This document shows, one piece after another, positions 33,498 to 43,680 of a DNA stretch of 64,000 nt; the first letter of the stretch is position 1, and each line of letters opens with the position of its first letter. The notes beneath the pieces are model-generated. The model was not told the origin of the DNA, did not search any database, and was given only the letters and a program-made list of their open reading frames with translations. A program made the position numbers and the translations under genes. The stretch comes from Galeruca laticollis (taxonomy: Eukaryota; Arthropoda; Insecta; Coleoptera; Chrysomelidae): NCBI GenBank assembly GCA_963921935.1, contig OY998180.1, positions 82,891,139 through 82,955,138 on the forward strand, given 5' to 3'.

Positions 33498-35385
33498 CCA
33501 GACAGCACACAATATCCACTAGATATCCAGTGGATAGCCCAATATCCACTGAATATCCTTGTCCATGTAAGATATCTAATGGATATCCACTGAATGTATT
33601 TCATAGATATGGAAAAAAAATATTTTCTATTTTAATAATAATATATTGAATGATCACATAAAAAATTATTGAGAAGGAAGTTCTAATACATAATACCTTC
33701 AATGCATAAATATCTTAATCTCCTAATATTATATCCATTGTATATCCATGGATATCTATTATTATTTTCTGTCACATTTTTTGTCTGTGTTCAATGTATT
33801 TTTAGTTTTACTCAAGTGGAATTGAAAAAAAATAGATATACCTAAATTGTATCAGACTATAATGAGTTTAATCAACAATACGAATGCGGCACAATACGTG
33901 ATGTTCTTAACACACAACAAAAATATCTCATGACTTAACGTTTAATGCTATAATTGAAAATAATGCATACATCAGTGGATTTCCATATTACATACCCGCA
34001 AAACTATGCAACCATCTATACACTGTTCTCTCATTGGTCGATGTCGCGTTTGACCGTTTCGTGTAGCCTCGTCCCCTCGTCATTTTGGTTGTTAGTTTAT
34101 CATAGTTTTAGAAACGTGCAAAAGTGGTTGGTTATTTTCTATCTTACCTTAATTTTGAATATTGTTACGTCTCCTATATTTTATTTATATTTATGATTGA
34201 TTACATACATTAAAAGCGTTTTGTATATTTATACAATGTAAAATAGCATGGTGTAGAAATGTAAAATAAGTTTCACCTCGTTTTTTATATACTTTGTTTC
34301 ATGATAAACTGAGCTGGTGGCTCGTCTGATTTGAGTAAAAATTCTTTTGAGCTCAATAATAATGATGGTGTTCAGGTGATAAGAAATGTTCTTATTACAG
34401 GTATGTGCTCGAATACAAGACGCGGGCCAATTTTCAAAATGTTATTTTACAAAAAAAGGTGTATCTTATATTCGGGCGTATACGGTATATAGTTGACCTT
34501 GAAAATCGACAATCTTTCTTTTCTCGTTCTTACAGAAATAACCGTGCAGAGTAGATGAGCTGGGGATGAAGAAGAAGAATTATTGATGTATATGCAAATA
34601 TGTATATTATATAAAATAAAGTATTTTCTATCATTATATTCCATAGTATATCATTTCATTATATGTCAAATAATACTACTATTATGAAGAATTTAATTTC
34701 ATTTGTACCTTCTTACACACACTGACTATTACTTGCTGGTGGAAATATAAGATGGCCAACAAAAACAATGCTTACCAAAAGTTGTATATATCCACAGATC
34801 TGGAATAAAATTAACTGGAAATAATTGTTATGGTCAATCAGTACAAAATATAACAGATATATGCGATGAGTATTTGAATATTTTTCACTAGACCACAATA
34901 TTCTACAGTCGTCCACTTAAATACTAGACTATCCACCCCGTGTATCTATTATATTTTGTACTGGTTGACTGGATAAACTATTTTCTCTTAATTTTATTCC
35001 AGATCAGTAGACATAAAAAACTTTTGATTTGCATTTTTTTGTTGGACCTTGTATTTCCATCAATAGATACTAGTCATATTTTCTCAGATTTTCATGTTTG
35101 AGGAGGAAGGATATACCAAATGTGAATATAAAATATCCTATTAATATCCATGGGACGTTAATTCGATATACCAAATGTGAACATAGGATATCCATGGGAT
35201 ATTAACGAGATATCAGTAGATATCTCCAAAGACATCCATAAGATAGTACATATATCCTAGATATAGGCGGACATATGGATATCTATTGTATGTCTATAGA
35301 GGCTATCCATCTATATCCAGTGAATATACTGGATATCCAAAAAGGATATCTTGTGGATGTCTAATGGATATTGTGTGCTGTCTGG
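33498..35385. mobile_element. 1.9-kb terminal-inverted-repeat DNA element, non-coding
   Basis: Ends are CCAGACAGCACACAATATCC at 33498 and its reverse complement ending at 35385. Both subterminal regions are crowded with short ATATCC/GGATAT words in both orientations. No transposase reading frame is seen. It splits a LINE coding tail that continues on the far side, so it is a genuine insertion. No target duplication could be identified, and the superfamily is not assigned. Confidence 0.8.
34738..35061. mobile_element. Foldback (MITE-like) element nested in the 1.9-kb element
   Basis: The left arm (GGTGGAAATATAAGATGGCC, then CCAACAAAAA, CAAAAGTT, TCTGGAATAAAATTAA, CAGTACAAAATATAA) is repeated inverted on the right (rc of 34950-35061: GATGGAAATACAAGGTCC, CAACAAAAA, CAAAAGTT, TCTGGAATAAAATTAA, CAGTACAAAATATAA). 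Arms are about 130 bp around a short centre, with moderate divergence. Confidence 0.7.
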
Positions 35386-35480
35386 AATCGTTTCACCAGG
35401 CTGAAGATCGAGAAATGTGAAAGGAGACAATAGAAAGGGGAATAGAGGCATTCCAAAGAGGTCACGACCCTCATCATTGA
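35386..35480 (+). pseudogene. Non-LTR RT tail (part 2)
   Basis: Continuation of 32990-33497 beyond the DNA element: SFHQAEDREM, a TGA, KETIERGIEAFQRGHDPHH, then TGA at 35478-35480, a typical LINE RT C-terminus. A (TA)n tract follows 12 bp later. Confidence 0.65.
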
Positions 35481-35490
35481 GGAAACGAGC

Positions 35491-35492
<2 letters not shown>

Positions 35493-35537
<45 letters not shown>
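35493..35537. repeat. (TA)n microsatellite, left of Gypsy-A
   Basis: TA tract directly preceding the Gypsy-A 5' LTR. A comparable TA-rich tract directly follows the 3' LTR at 41796-41858, as if the element had inserted into one microsatellite. Confidence 0.9.
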
Positions 35538-35540
<3 letters not shown>

Positions 35541-36934
35541 AAGCACTTTCATTTTGCCCATCAGAATCATGTATATAATCCACTTTATCATCACGAGAAC
35601 CCTCTAATACTGATATCAACTCAGTTCTGCTCGGTGCAGGTTTATAGTACTCATCATATCTTCCTTTTTTTTTGTTGACGGTGTACTATCGGTATTCAGT
35701 CTAAATTTAAAATTGGCAAATTTATACAACTTCGACTTATCAAATAAATAAATAAATATTTCTTTATCTCTATATGCTAATTTCTAATACAAAAATGTCA
35801 TTTTCATGTTTCATATACGGCTTAAAAATTCATGGTGATATAAACAGTGAATCGTCGTTAATCACACAATATCTATACAATTGATACGATATAGAGAAGT
35901 TTCGATAGCAACCCGCAACGTGATAGATTATGATGGAAATCAAAAAAGTCAGTTGGTTTTTAAAATGTCAAAGTGAAAAGTCGTATTATAATTGATCTCG
36001 TCAAGAAGAACGTGCTAGTTTACGCAAACTTTTCGGATTATTGTGGAGAAACGACCTCGTTCGAATTACAAGGAAGCATACAGTATATATCATCTGACAG
36101 AAACAGTAATAGTTGATGTAATTGGGTAATACCTTCACCAGAAAATACAATAACTACATTAAGAATATTAAAATTGAACTTCTCAAGAAATTCCACGTGC
36201 TTGTCAATTATAAACTTCGACAATATTCAATTGAACGTGTGCAGTAACGACATACTACCCAAACCTGTTGTACTATCTTCAAGAAACAAACTCTCCGTAA
36301 CTTTAAAATATAATAACCCAGTGTTTATATGTGTTTGGATTGATCTGGTTGTTACAATTCCACAAATATTTGTAGAACAGCAGATTTCGTTTGTACAGAC
36401 CATTCTGATTTAACGGGGTGTGCTATTTGTAATTCATCAACTACCCCTTGCAGTAATATTTCTATAGATAGATGTTTCGACCCGTATAAAGACAAATGTG
36501 ACGGAATCATTAATTGTCCAAAAGGCGAAGACGAAATAAACTGTTCAGAACTTTGTCCTCAGCTTATCAAATGTCCAAATGAAGATTAGTTTGAAGTGGA
36601 TACAAACCTAGTAAATAAAAGGTACCATTTTAAAATATTATATTAGAGATCTCTAAATTAAAAAAAAGGCTTTTATTTAAAAAACATTTTAATTGTTCAA
36701 TAGTAATAGTAGTTTTATTTTTTTTGTAGTATATCTGTACACATTTTCTGTTTGTAAATTTCTATGTTTTAAAAAAAATTCCTGAAATCATAATTTTGTT
36801 CATTTTAATTTCACAAACCAATAATTAGAGTAAATTTGAATGGCGCACTTGAACCCTACCCTTTGATAGAGTTGGTATACATGTTTAATGATTTTTCAGT
36901 GTCAAATAATAAATAATTATTGAATCCTATACAA
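35538..36934 (+). repeat. Gypsy-A 5' LTR (chimeric start)
   Basis: It begins TTGAAGCACTTTCATTT, shared with the 3' LTR. The next about 206 bp (35555-35760) have no counterpart in the 3' LTR, while 35761-36934 matches 40623-41795. On the minus strand the unmatched part has an open frame (KPAPSRTELISVLEGSRDD) of unknown nature. It ends CCTATACAA, 4 bp before the primer-binding site. Confidence 0.65.
35973..36589 (+). pseudogene. CUB plus LDL-receptor class A fragment within 5' LTR
   Basis: A CUB-like domain is readable (YCGETTSFELQGSIQYISS, CNWVIPSPEN, LSIINFDN, and so on). After a frame change near 36380 comes an LDLa module (CFDPYKDKCDGIINCPKGED) followed by CSELCP and a stop at 36587-36589. 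A TGA near 36114 interrupts the CUB part in this copy. Such modules occur in secreted or membrane ectodomains, not in retrotransposon genes. No introns are visible, which suggests capture from a processed transcript. Confidence 0.65.
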
Positions 36935-36938
36935 ATTT

Positions 36939-36956
36939 TGGCGCCCAACGTGGGGC
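36939..36956 (+). promoter_or_regulatory. Gypsy-A primer-binding site (lysine tRNA type)
   Basis: TGGCGCCCAACGTGGGGC is the sequence complementary to a lysine tRNA 3' end, as used by gypsy and several retroviruses. Its position 4 bp after the repeated block identifies that block as an LTR and not a random duplication. Confidence 0.85.
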
Positions 36957-37005
36957 GAATTAAGAATTTTTTCGTTTAAAAACATTAGAATTAGATACAA
37001 TTAAA

Positions 37006-38243
37006 ATGGCAAAGAGAATGATGCTTAGGGACGGAAAACAAATAGGTTTGGAAGGCAGATCAGATGAGGAACAAGAAGAAAGGAGACGTGGAATGGGAGA
37101 TTTAGATGGAGAGGAACAAACCTTAATAGATAAAGAAAGTGAAGAATCGAGGGAACAGCAGGATAGTAGACAAGACAGGCAGGATAGTGTAAGCAGAGGA
37201 GATCAAATAATGGAATTTTTAATTAATATGAGGGGAGAGTTGAATGGGAAGATAGATAATATGAGGGGAGATTTGAATGGGAAGATAGATAATATGAGGG
37301 GAGATTTGAATGGAAAGATGGACAAGATGAATGGGAACATGAATGATTTAAATGGAAACATGAACAGGATGGAAAAGAAAATAGAAGAGGTGAAGATGGA
37401 AGGTTTGAAGGAAATTAAGAAACTTAGGGAGGAAAATGAAGAATTTAGGAAGCAGATAGATAAGGTGAAGGAAGATACGTTTGAACAAAATAAACATTTG
37501 CGTATAGAAATACAAGAAAATGAGATCCGAATTAGAGAAGGGATAAAAAAACATATGGTGGAAGAAATTCATGAATTAGGGAAATGTATAAATGAAAATT
37601 TACCGGGAACTATTCAGGCTGAAGTTGCAAAACAAAATGAAAATATAACAAAAGAATTGGAATACATTAAATTTCAAGGACAAACAATAGAGGAAGTAAT
37701 GCAAAGTTACCAAGAAAAAGTTAAAAAAAATTCAATGACTTAGAAGATCTAGTAGAAGAAAAAACAGGTACATGCGTTAAACGAAATGAAACAATGGGTA
37801 AACAGTTTAATAAGGAACTGGAGGAGATGAATAGGAAACTGAAGGATACTATGGAAGAAATAGAACAAACCACAAAACAAAATTCCGGACGGTTAATTTA
37901 TACAGAAAGTATCGAAATAAGAGTGAAATTTGATAGAAATATGAAAATAATTTATCCTAGAGTTTTTATTAATATAATTGGAAATGAAATAATAGGAATT
38001 GAGATTAGGGAGGAGAAGAAAATAATAAAAAATCAGTTCAATGATACGGAAGAATTTGAGATGCAAATTGTAATGCATTTCTGGGAAGAAAGTACAGAAA
38101 CAGGAATATATGATGAAGATAATGAGATATGGGGCAATGAATTTAAAAAGGATATAGTGGAAAATTTAATCGAATTTATGAAACCGATAGAGAGTCAAAC
38201 AATAAGAGAAGAGAATAAGACGAAGTTTAGGAAAAGAAAATAA
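37006..38243 (+). pseudogene. gag: Gypsy-A Gag-like coiled-coil protein
   Basis: The first segment (ATG 37006 to TAG 37741) is Glu/Lys/Arg-rich and predicted coiled coil. It has a run of imperfect 13-residue repeats (MRGDLNGKIDN three times, then degenerate forms) at about residues 75-125. After a frame change the second segment (37794-38243) has IRVKFDRNMKIIYPRVFINIIG and a mixed alpha/beta look. No zinc knuckle is seen. The position directly after the primer-binding site fits Gag, but the fold is not recognisable from sequence alone. Confidence 0.6.
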
Positions 38244-38399
38244 AATTGAATTATATGACAGGATTATAGGAACGAAATCTAGAAACGAAAAGGAATTGTA
38301 CATGGTAAGGAAGGGATATAAAAACGATGTGTAAATAAAAGGTTTATGATTAACAAGTAATATTTAAAAATATATTTAAATAGAAATTATATAAACATG

Positions 38400-39240
38400 G
38401 ATTGATAATAGAAGAAAAGATAGACATGTTGATATGAATTATGGAAATGAAAATAGAAGTTACAGAAATGAAAAACGAATATATGGAAATGGAGATAAAA
38501 TTTATGACAACAAGTATTGTGAGAATAGAAGAGATTTTAGAAACTTTGATAGAAGAAATGATAAAGAAAATAGAAATGAAATTAAGCAACAAAATAGATG
38601 TACAGGATGAAATAATTACATTTATAGGAACAAACGGACGGAAGTTATATGAACTAAGCAAATATATGATACAGAAGATTGAATTAAAGGATGAAACAGA
38701 AGTTGATATGTAAGCATAGTCGATGAAGAAGTTAGAAACAGACATAGTTATTGATGTATTGATGAAATATAAGGAAATAATTGATTTTGAATAGATAGAT
38801 AGAATTAAATGGTAAAATCATTGAATTTAAGGAGGTAAATATGGAAGTATTGGCAATTGAAGAGGATAATAGGAAGTTATGGAATATAAAGAGGAATGGA
38901 ATTATGGTTGAATTGGAGTTAATGAGTGGAAATAAGGAATATGAAGAGAAAGTGAAGAGTTTGATGATGAAATATGAAGGATTGTATGAAAAAGAAATTA
39001 GAATGGTGAATAATTATGTGCATGAGATAGAATAAATAGAAGATGTGAAAAGTAATGGTAATTGGTCAGATTGTGAAGAAGAACATTATGAATTTATAAA
39101 TGAATTGTTAAAGATATATACAAAAAGAATTTCGAAGTAACTAAGGGTTGCTTAATTAAAATATGGATATAATAAAGGAGAAGAATACTGAGAAAGGTTA
39201 AAGTAAAATCATATCCAGTTCCATGTAAGTTGTTTAGGCG
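38400..39240 (+). pseudogene. Gypsy-A gag tail, protease and pre-RT remains
   Basis: In one frame, 38400-38610 encodes an Asn/Arg/Tyr-rich tail like that at 16890-17370. It is followed by ITFIGTNGRKLYELSKYMI, the counterpart of the protease block SLVGANDKKLYE at 17609-17645. The active-site DT(A/G) part is deleted. 38841-39035 contains VKSLMMKYEGLYEKEIR, matching the pre-RT segment. At about 39190 KVKSYPVPCKLF parallels the start of RT, and coding then jumps to integrase. Confidence 0.55.
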
Positions 39241-39258
39241 GAGTAGAATAAAAGAGAG

Positions 39259-39924
39259 TTGGAAATATGGCAGATTATAGAAGAATTCGGGAAACCTGAG
39301 ACTATCATACTAGATCATGCGACGTATTTTGAAAGTGACAAATTTGGAAGGATATGCCGAGAGATTCAAATAAAATTAAATTTTATTAGTGTACAAAAGC
39401 CATCAACAAATCCTGCAGAACGATATATTAAGGAAATAATAAAATATCTAAGAATATTATGTCATCAGCAACATGATCAGTGGGAAAATAATTTAAAACA
39501 AGTGGATAAATTCCTTAATCACACACCTCATGGTATTATAGGAGAATGTCCTATCTTTTTAATGACAGGTCAGCTACCAGAGAGAAAATGGATAGTGAGC
39601 CGAGATATGCATATGTTGGAAATTCTTGACAAAGTGAATAACAAATTACAAAAACAAGCAGAACGATACATTAAAAGAGCAAACAAGAAGGGAAAAAGAA
39701 AAATGGTTTTCCAGAAAGGAGATTTAGTTTTAATTAAATCATTACAAGTTGCGAAAAGGAAAGATAATATGTGTGCTAAGTTATTATTACCATTGGAAGG
39801 GCCATACGTAGTGGTAAATGAAAATGCTCAAAATAGCTATAAGCTGGCACATCCAGATACTGGGTTAATAAGGGGGATATTTAATATTGAGAGTGTATTC
39901 CAGTATCATCAGCAGTCAAATTAA
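39259..39924 (+). pseudogene. Gypsy-A integrase C-terminal two-thirds
   Basis: This open stretch of 221 codons contains the second half of the integrase core: ILDHATYFESDKF (second catalytic Asp) and NPAERYIKEIIKYLR (catalytic Glu). It continues with LNHTPHGIIGECPIFLMTG and a C-terminal SH3-like part (FQKGDLVLIKS, LEGPYVVVNENAQNSYKLAHP). The zinc-binding N-terminus and first catalytic Asp are missing because of the internal deletion. The frame is otherwise intact. Confidence 0.75.
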
Positions 39925-40133
39925 ATAGGTTAGATGTATATACGTTTTGGAGTTTAAATTGGATAGGGGGGAGAAATTGATGATATTATGAATCAAAATT
40001 TATGTAAATATTTAGATTAAGATATTTCATTCAAATGAGAAAGAAACATATTTATTGAATTGAGATTATTAAAAAATTAAAGGATTTAAATTTTAATATA
40101 ATCAAATAAGTTTGAATATATTAAAATATAAAT

Positions 40134-40141
40134 GGGGGGAG
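40134..40141 (+). promoter_or_regulatory. Gypsy-A polypurine tract
   Basis: GGGGGGAG lies directly upstream of TTGAAGCACTTTCATTT, the shared LTR start. The same G-run is conserved in the reverse-oriented sibling at 32821-32826. Confidence 0.7.
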
Positions 40142-40276
40142 TTGAAGCACTTTCATTTGGTTGTATTCAATTTAATAAGGATTAATAGTATAACTGAAAT
40201 AAGTCATATTGATTTTTTCAATCTTGTACTTTATTAGCCATCATTTTAACGAATATTTATAAATTCTAAAAAAAAC

Positions 40277-40510
40277 ATGTCTAAATTAATTATAGATGCT
40301 GATAGTAAAAACAGTGAACAAAATCCTCACTATAATACTGAAGAAAATCTGACCAAATATATTGAAACAGACGATATACTCTTTGAACCATCAGAATCGA
40401 AAATATTGAAATCTGATTCAGATACAATAGAGATTAAAATTAATAATGCAGTACATGATGTAATTTCAAAAGCATCCGTTGAAATTAGAATGAAATTCAA
40501 AATAATTTAA
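40277..40510 (+). CDS. Small ORF in Gypsy-A LTR, unknown
   Basis: 77 codons from ATG 40277, acidic and polar (EENLTKYIETDDILFEPSES). The first about 24 codons are conserved in the sibling copy that is split by BEL/Pao (32663-32685 joined to 24793-24745), with mostly synonymous or conservative changes. It is unlike known Gag, Pol or Env. It could be a short LTR-encoded peptide or the N-terminus of a longer lost ORF. Confidence 0.4.
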   Translation: MSKLIIDADSKNSEQNPHYNTEENLTKYIETDDILFEPSESKILKSDSDTIEIKINNAVHDVISKASVEIRMKFKII

Positions 40511-40834
40511 AAGAAACGCGTTAAATTTTTATATAGTTAGTAATTAGGTTATTTTATGCAAGGGATTTCAGGAATTTTAATAAATAGTAAATAAGTTATG
40601 TTAATATTTATATGTATAGAAATCTTTATCTCTATATGCTAATTTCTAATACAAAAATGTCATTTTCATGTTTCATATACGGCTTAAAAATTCATGGTAA
40701 TATAAACAGTGAATCGTCGTTAATCACACAATATTTATACAATTGATACGATATAGAGAAGTTTCGATAGCAACCCGCAACGTGATAGATTATGATGGAA
40801 ATCAAAAAAGTCAGTTGGTTTTTAAAATGTCAAA

Positions 40835-41451
40835 GTGAAAAGTCGTATTATAATTGATCTCGTCAAGAAGAACGTGCTAATTTACGCAAACTTTTCGGAT
40901 TATTGTGGAGAAACGACCTCGTTCGAATTACAAGGAAGCATACAGTATATATCATCTGACAGAAACAGTAATAGTTTATGTAATTGGGTAATACCTTCAC
41001 CAGAAAATACAATGACTACATTAAGAATATTAAAATTGAACTTCTCAAGAAATTCCACGTGCTTGTCAATTATAAACTTCGACAATATTCAATTGAACGT
41101 GTGCAGTAACGACATACTACCCAAACCTGTTGTACTATCTTCAAGAAACAAACTCTCCGTAACTTTAATATATAATAACCCAGTGTTTTTATGTGCTTGG
41201 ATTGATCTGGTTGTTACAATTCCACAAATATTTGTAGAACAGCAGATTTCGTTTGTACAGACCATTCTGATTTAACGGGGTGTGCTATTTGTAATTCATC
41301 AACTACCCCTTGCAGTAATATTTCTATAGATAGATGTTTCGACCCGTATAAAGACAAATGTGACGGAATCATTAATTGTCCAAAAGGCGAAGACGAAATA
41401 AACTGTTCAGAACTTTGTCCTCAGCTTATCAAATGTCCAAATGAAGATTAG
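40835..41451 (+). pseudogene. CUB plus LDL-receptor class A fragment within 3' LTR
   Basis: Counterpart of 35973-36589. Here the CUB part is open for 146 codons (40835-41275) because the codon that is TGA in the 5' copy is TTA. The LDLa module again sits in another frame after about 41245 and ends at TAG 41449-41451. Both LTR copies share the frameshift, so it predates the insertion. It is probably not translated as a whole. Confidence 0.65.
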
Positions 41452-41795
41452 TTTGAAGTGGATACAAACCTAGTAAATAAAAGGTACCATTTTAAAATAT
41501 TATATTAGAGATCTCTAAATTAAAAAAAAGGCTTTTATTTAAAAAACATTTTAATTGTTCAATAGTAATAGTAGTTTTATTTTTTTGTGGTATATCTGTA
41601 CACATTTTCTGTTTGTAAATTTCAATGTTTTAAAAAAAATTCCTGAAATCATAATTTTGTTCATTTTAATTTCACAAACCAATAATTAGAGTAAATTTGA
41701 ATGGCGCACTTGAACCCTACCCTTTGATAGAGTTGGTATACATGTTTAATGATTTTTCAGTGTCAAATAATAAATAATTATTGAATCCTATACAA

Positions 41796-41860
41796 TATAT
41801 ATATATATACATATATATATATGTATATATATATACATATATATATATACATATATACCC
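41796..41860. repeat. (TA)n-rich tract, right of Gypsy-A
   Basis: TATATATATATATACATATATATATATGTATAT-type sequence starting exactly at the LTR end. With 35493-35537 it brackets the element. Confidence 0.85.
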
Positions 41861-42109
41861 CCTTTGGAACAGGGGGGTGTTTTGGCATCAGAGAACACCA
41901 AAACTAAAAACTGCATTGAAATTTTTCCGAATTCACGTCATGTTACTATCTACAATAGTCCTATTTCATTCTGAAATAAGCCTAAAAACAATTTAATTTT
42001 ACCAATGTACTGTTCAAAGTGCTCACCTCCAACTTCCATGCAATGGTACAGCCTATTCTATAATGCTTCCCTAACTTTTCTCAACATTTCTGGTGTAATT
42101 AAATGGCAC

Positions 42110-42997
42110 GTCGAAGGTCTTGAAGAGATTCAGGTGGTGTAGCATAAACTTTGGACTTTGAGTAGTCCCACTAAAAAAATCATAGAGGTTAAATCGGGCG
42201 ACCTAGCTCACCTTCGATAGAACCTCTACTGCTTAAAAAGTTGCAACTCATACATCAATAGTGTGGAGGCGTTACAATCTATTAAAAAAAGGTTGGTTTT
42301 CAGGGAGATTTACATCATCTTCCAATGTTTGGGTTATAAAAGATCAGTAAGGTCTTCTAACAAGTCCAAGTAAATGTCACAAGTCAAATTCCCATAAACA
42401 AAAAAGTGGCCCGATATTGTGGTCGCCCAGAATGCCTGCCCAAACATTCAGTTTTTGGAACGTTTGTGTATGAACTTCTCTGAAAATGTAGGGGTTGGTA
42501 TCACTCCAATAACGACATTATGTCTGTTGACATCATTCAACGTAAACGTACTTTCATCGGAAAAACAAATGTAAAGTAAACCTGCGTCATCATTCAAACG
42601 CTGAGTGAAATTTTCGCGAAACTGTAAACGTCGATCGGGATCATCTTCGTTCAATTCATGAACCATTAACATCTTGTACGGATGAAATTTATGTTTTTTT
42701 ACAATCCGCTGAACACTACTTTTTGATACACCAGTACCTACATGAGCTTTTTTTTCAATTATTGCCTGTTATCCATTAGAAGATGACCAAGAACAGCTAC
42801 TTCAACAGCGTCTTTCATGTTTTTAGTTTGAAACAGAGCCAGTCTCTTCAAATATTTGAATTAAATGTGTAACATATGGACGACTTACTTGCTGTTCCAC
42901 GGAATTGGTTAGAGAGACTAGCAGCGAAATTAACACACTCATTATTTTGATAGTACAGTTTTACTAATTCAACTCTTTCTTGTGTACAATAAACCAT
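42110..42997 (-). pseudogene. IS630/mariner-type DDE transposase, decayed
   Basis: From CAT at 42997 (minus) the N-terminus reads MVYCTQERVELVKLYYQNNE, a helix-turn-helix leader common in a group of insect DDE_3 transposases. Further on are NEDDPDRRLQFRENF and ICFSDESTFTLN (first catalytic Asp region). Decayed text corresponding to the second Asp and the third acidic motif follows down to about 42110. Frameshifts and stops are frequent. The C-terminal part of a relative is at 57240-57570. Confidence 0.65.
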
Positions 42998-43011
42998 TTT
43001 AATAATCGGGA

Positions 43012-43669
43012 TTTTTTAATAATAACTGAGTTATTAATCTAGATGAGCTGTGAATAAACATGAGAATTTTACCTTTAATGAACTTCAACCATTTTTTTTA
43101 TTATTTGAAAAACTAAAAACAACAATTAGGGTAGATACGAGCATGTTTTACTCCATCCATCCATAACAAAAAACGAGAATATTCAGGATTGGCAATTTCA
43201 AAAATCCCATTGATTCTGAAATAATATCGTATTTTCCAAAAGAAAATAATTCAAAATAAAAAAAAACAGGGTTGCAAAGACAATGAAATCATCTTCAAAA
43301 TGATGTATAACTTGATACCCCTTGCCATTTAAAGTTTTTCACGGAGTGGTTCTGAGCGCTAGAGGGATGAAAAAAGAAATTTGAAAGTACAATAAAAATT
43401 CAGCCGCCGGTAGGTTAAAATTGACCTGGTTTGGCATTTTTTCAAAATTAGAACTATATTTGGAGGTGCAATTTTAGTTGGGACCCCTTGAATATGCAAA
43501 TTATTCAAAATTACTTAAATTAGTAGAAAATGCCAAAGAATTGGTAGTGTTTGTATTAATAAGTGCTTTGTAGTGTTGTTAGTACTGACTTTTAAATAGA
43601 TCCTTATATGCAAGATTGTTTATTTCTTATACCCCTAAAAAATTATTTCCGGAATAAGAAAATTAAATC
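43012..43669. other. A+T-rich non-coding stretch before the PLE-2 composite
   Basis: No convincing ORF. ACCCCCTTTGGAACAGGGGGGT near 41858 and GGGACCCCTTGAA near 43484 may be the ends of the transposon carrying the pseudogene at 42110-42997, but they do not form a clear inverted pair. Confidence 0.35.
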
Positions 43670-43680
43670 ACAAGTAAAAG

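Larger units (their letters stand above)
35538..41795 (+). mobile_element. Gypsy-A LTR retrotransposon, RT deleted, unusual LTRs
   Basis: The 5' LTR (35538-36934) is followed by a lysine-tRNA-type primer-binding site, a coiled-coil gag, a decayed protease and integrase, then a polypurine tract (40134-40141) and the 3' LTR (40142-41795). RT and RNase H are absent: coding jumps at about 39235-39260 from the pre-RT segment to the integrase core. The final 1,173 bp of the two LTRs are nearly identical (about a dozen differences by eye), implying a recent insertion. The outermost LTR parts differ except for a 17-bp start. Confidence 0.75.
40142..41795 (+). repeat. Gypsy-A 3' LTR
   Basis: It begins after the polypurine tract. 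The first 480 bp are family-specific (also found in the reverse copy at 32663-32820) and include a small ORF. The remaining 1,173 bp match the 5' LTR and contain the CUB/LDLa fragment. It ends CCTATACAA directly before a TA tract. Confidence 0.7.

Noticed and set aside
35311..35619. Tyr-Ile repeat protein
   Set aside because: Translation of the (TA)n microsatellite.
38350..38745. Minus-strand 131-codon hydrophobic frame
   Set aside because: Again the reverse reading of a purine-rich gag tail; no signal or family match.
35761..41795. Segmental duplication of a host CUB-LDLa gene as the explanation for the repeated blocks
   Set aside because: The left block ends 4 bp before a lysine-type primer-binding site, and the right LTR follows a polypurine tract shared with a sibling, so LTRs are the better model, though not proven.
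41796..41860. CRISPR-like or satellite array
   Set aside because: Simple TA/CATATA microsatellite without spacers.
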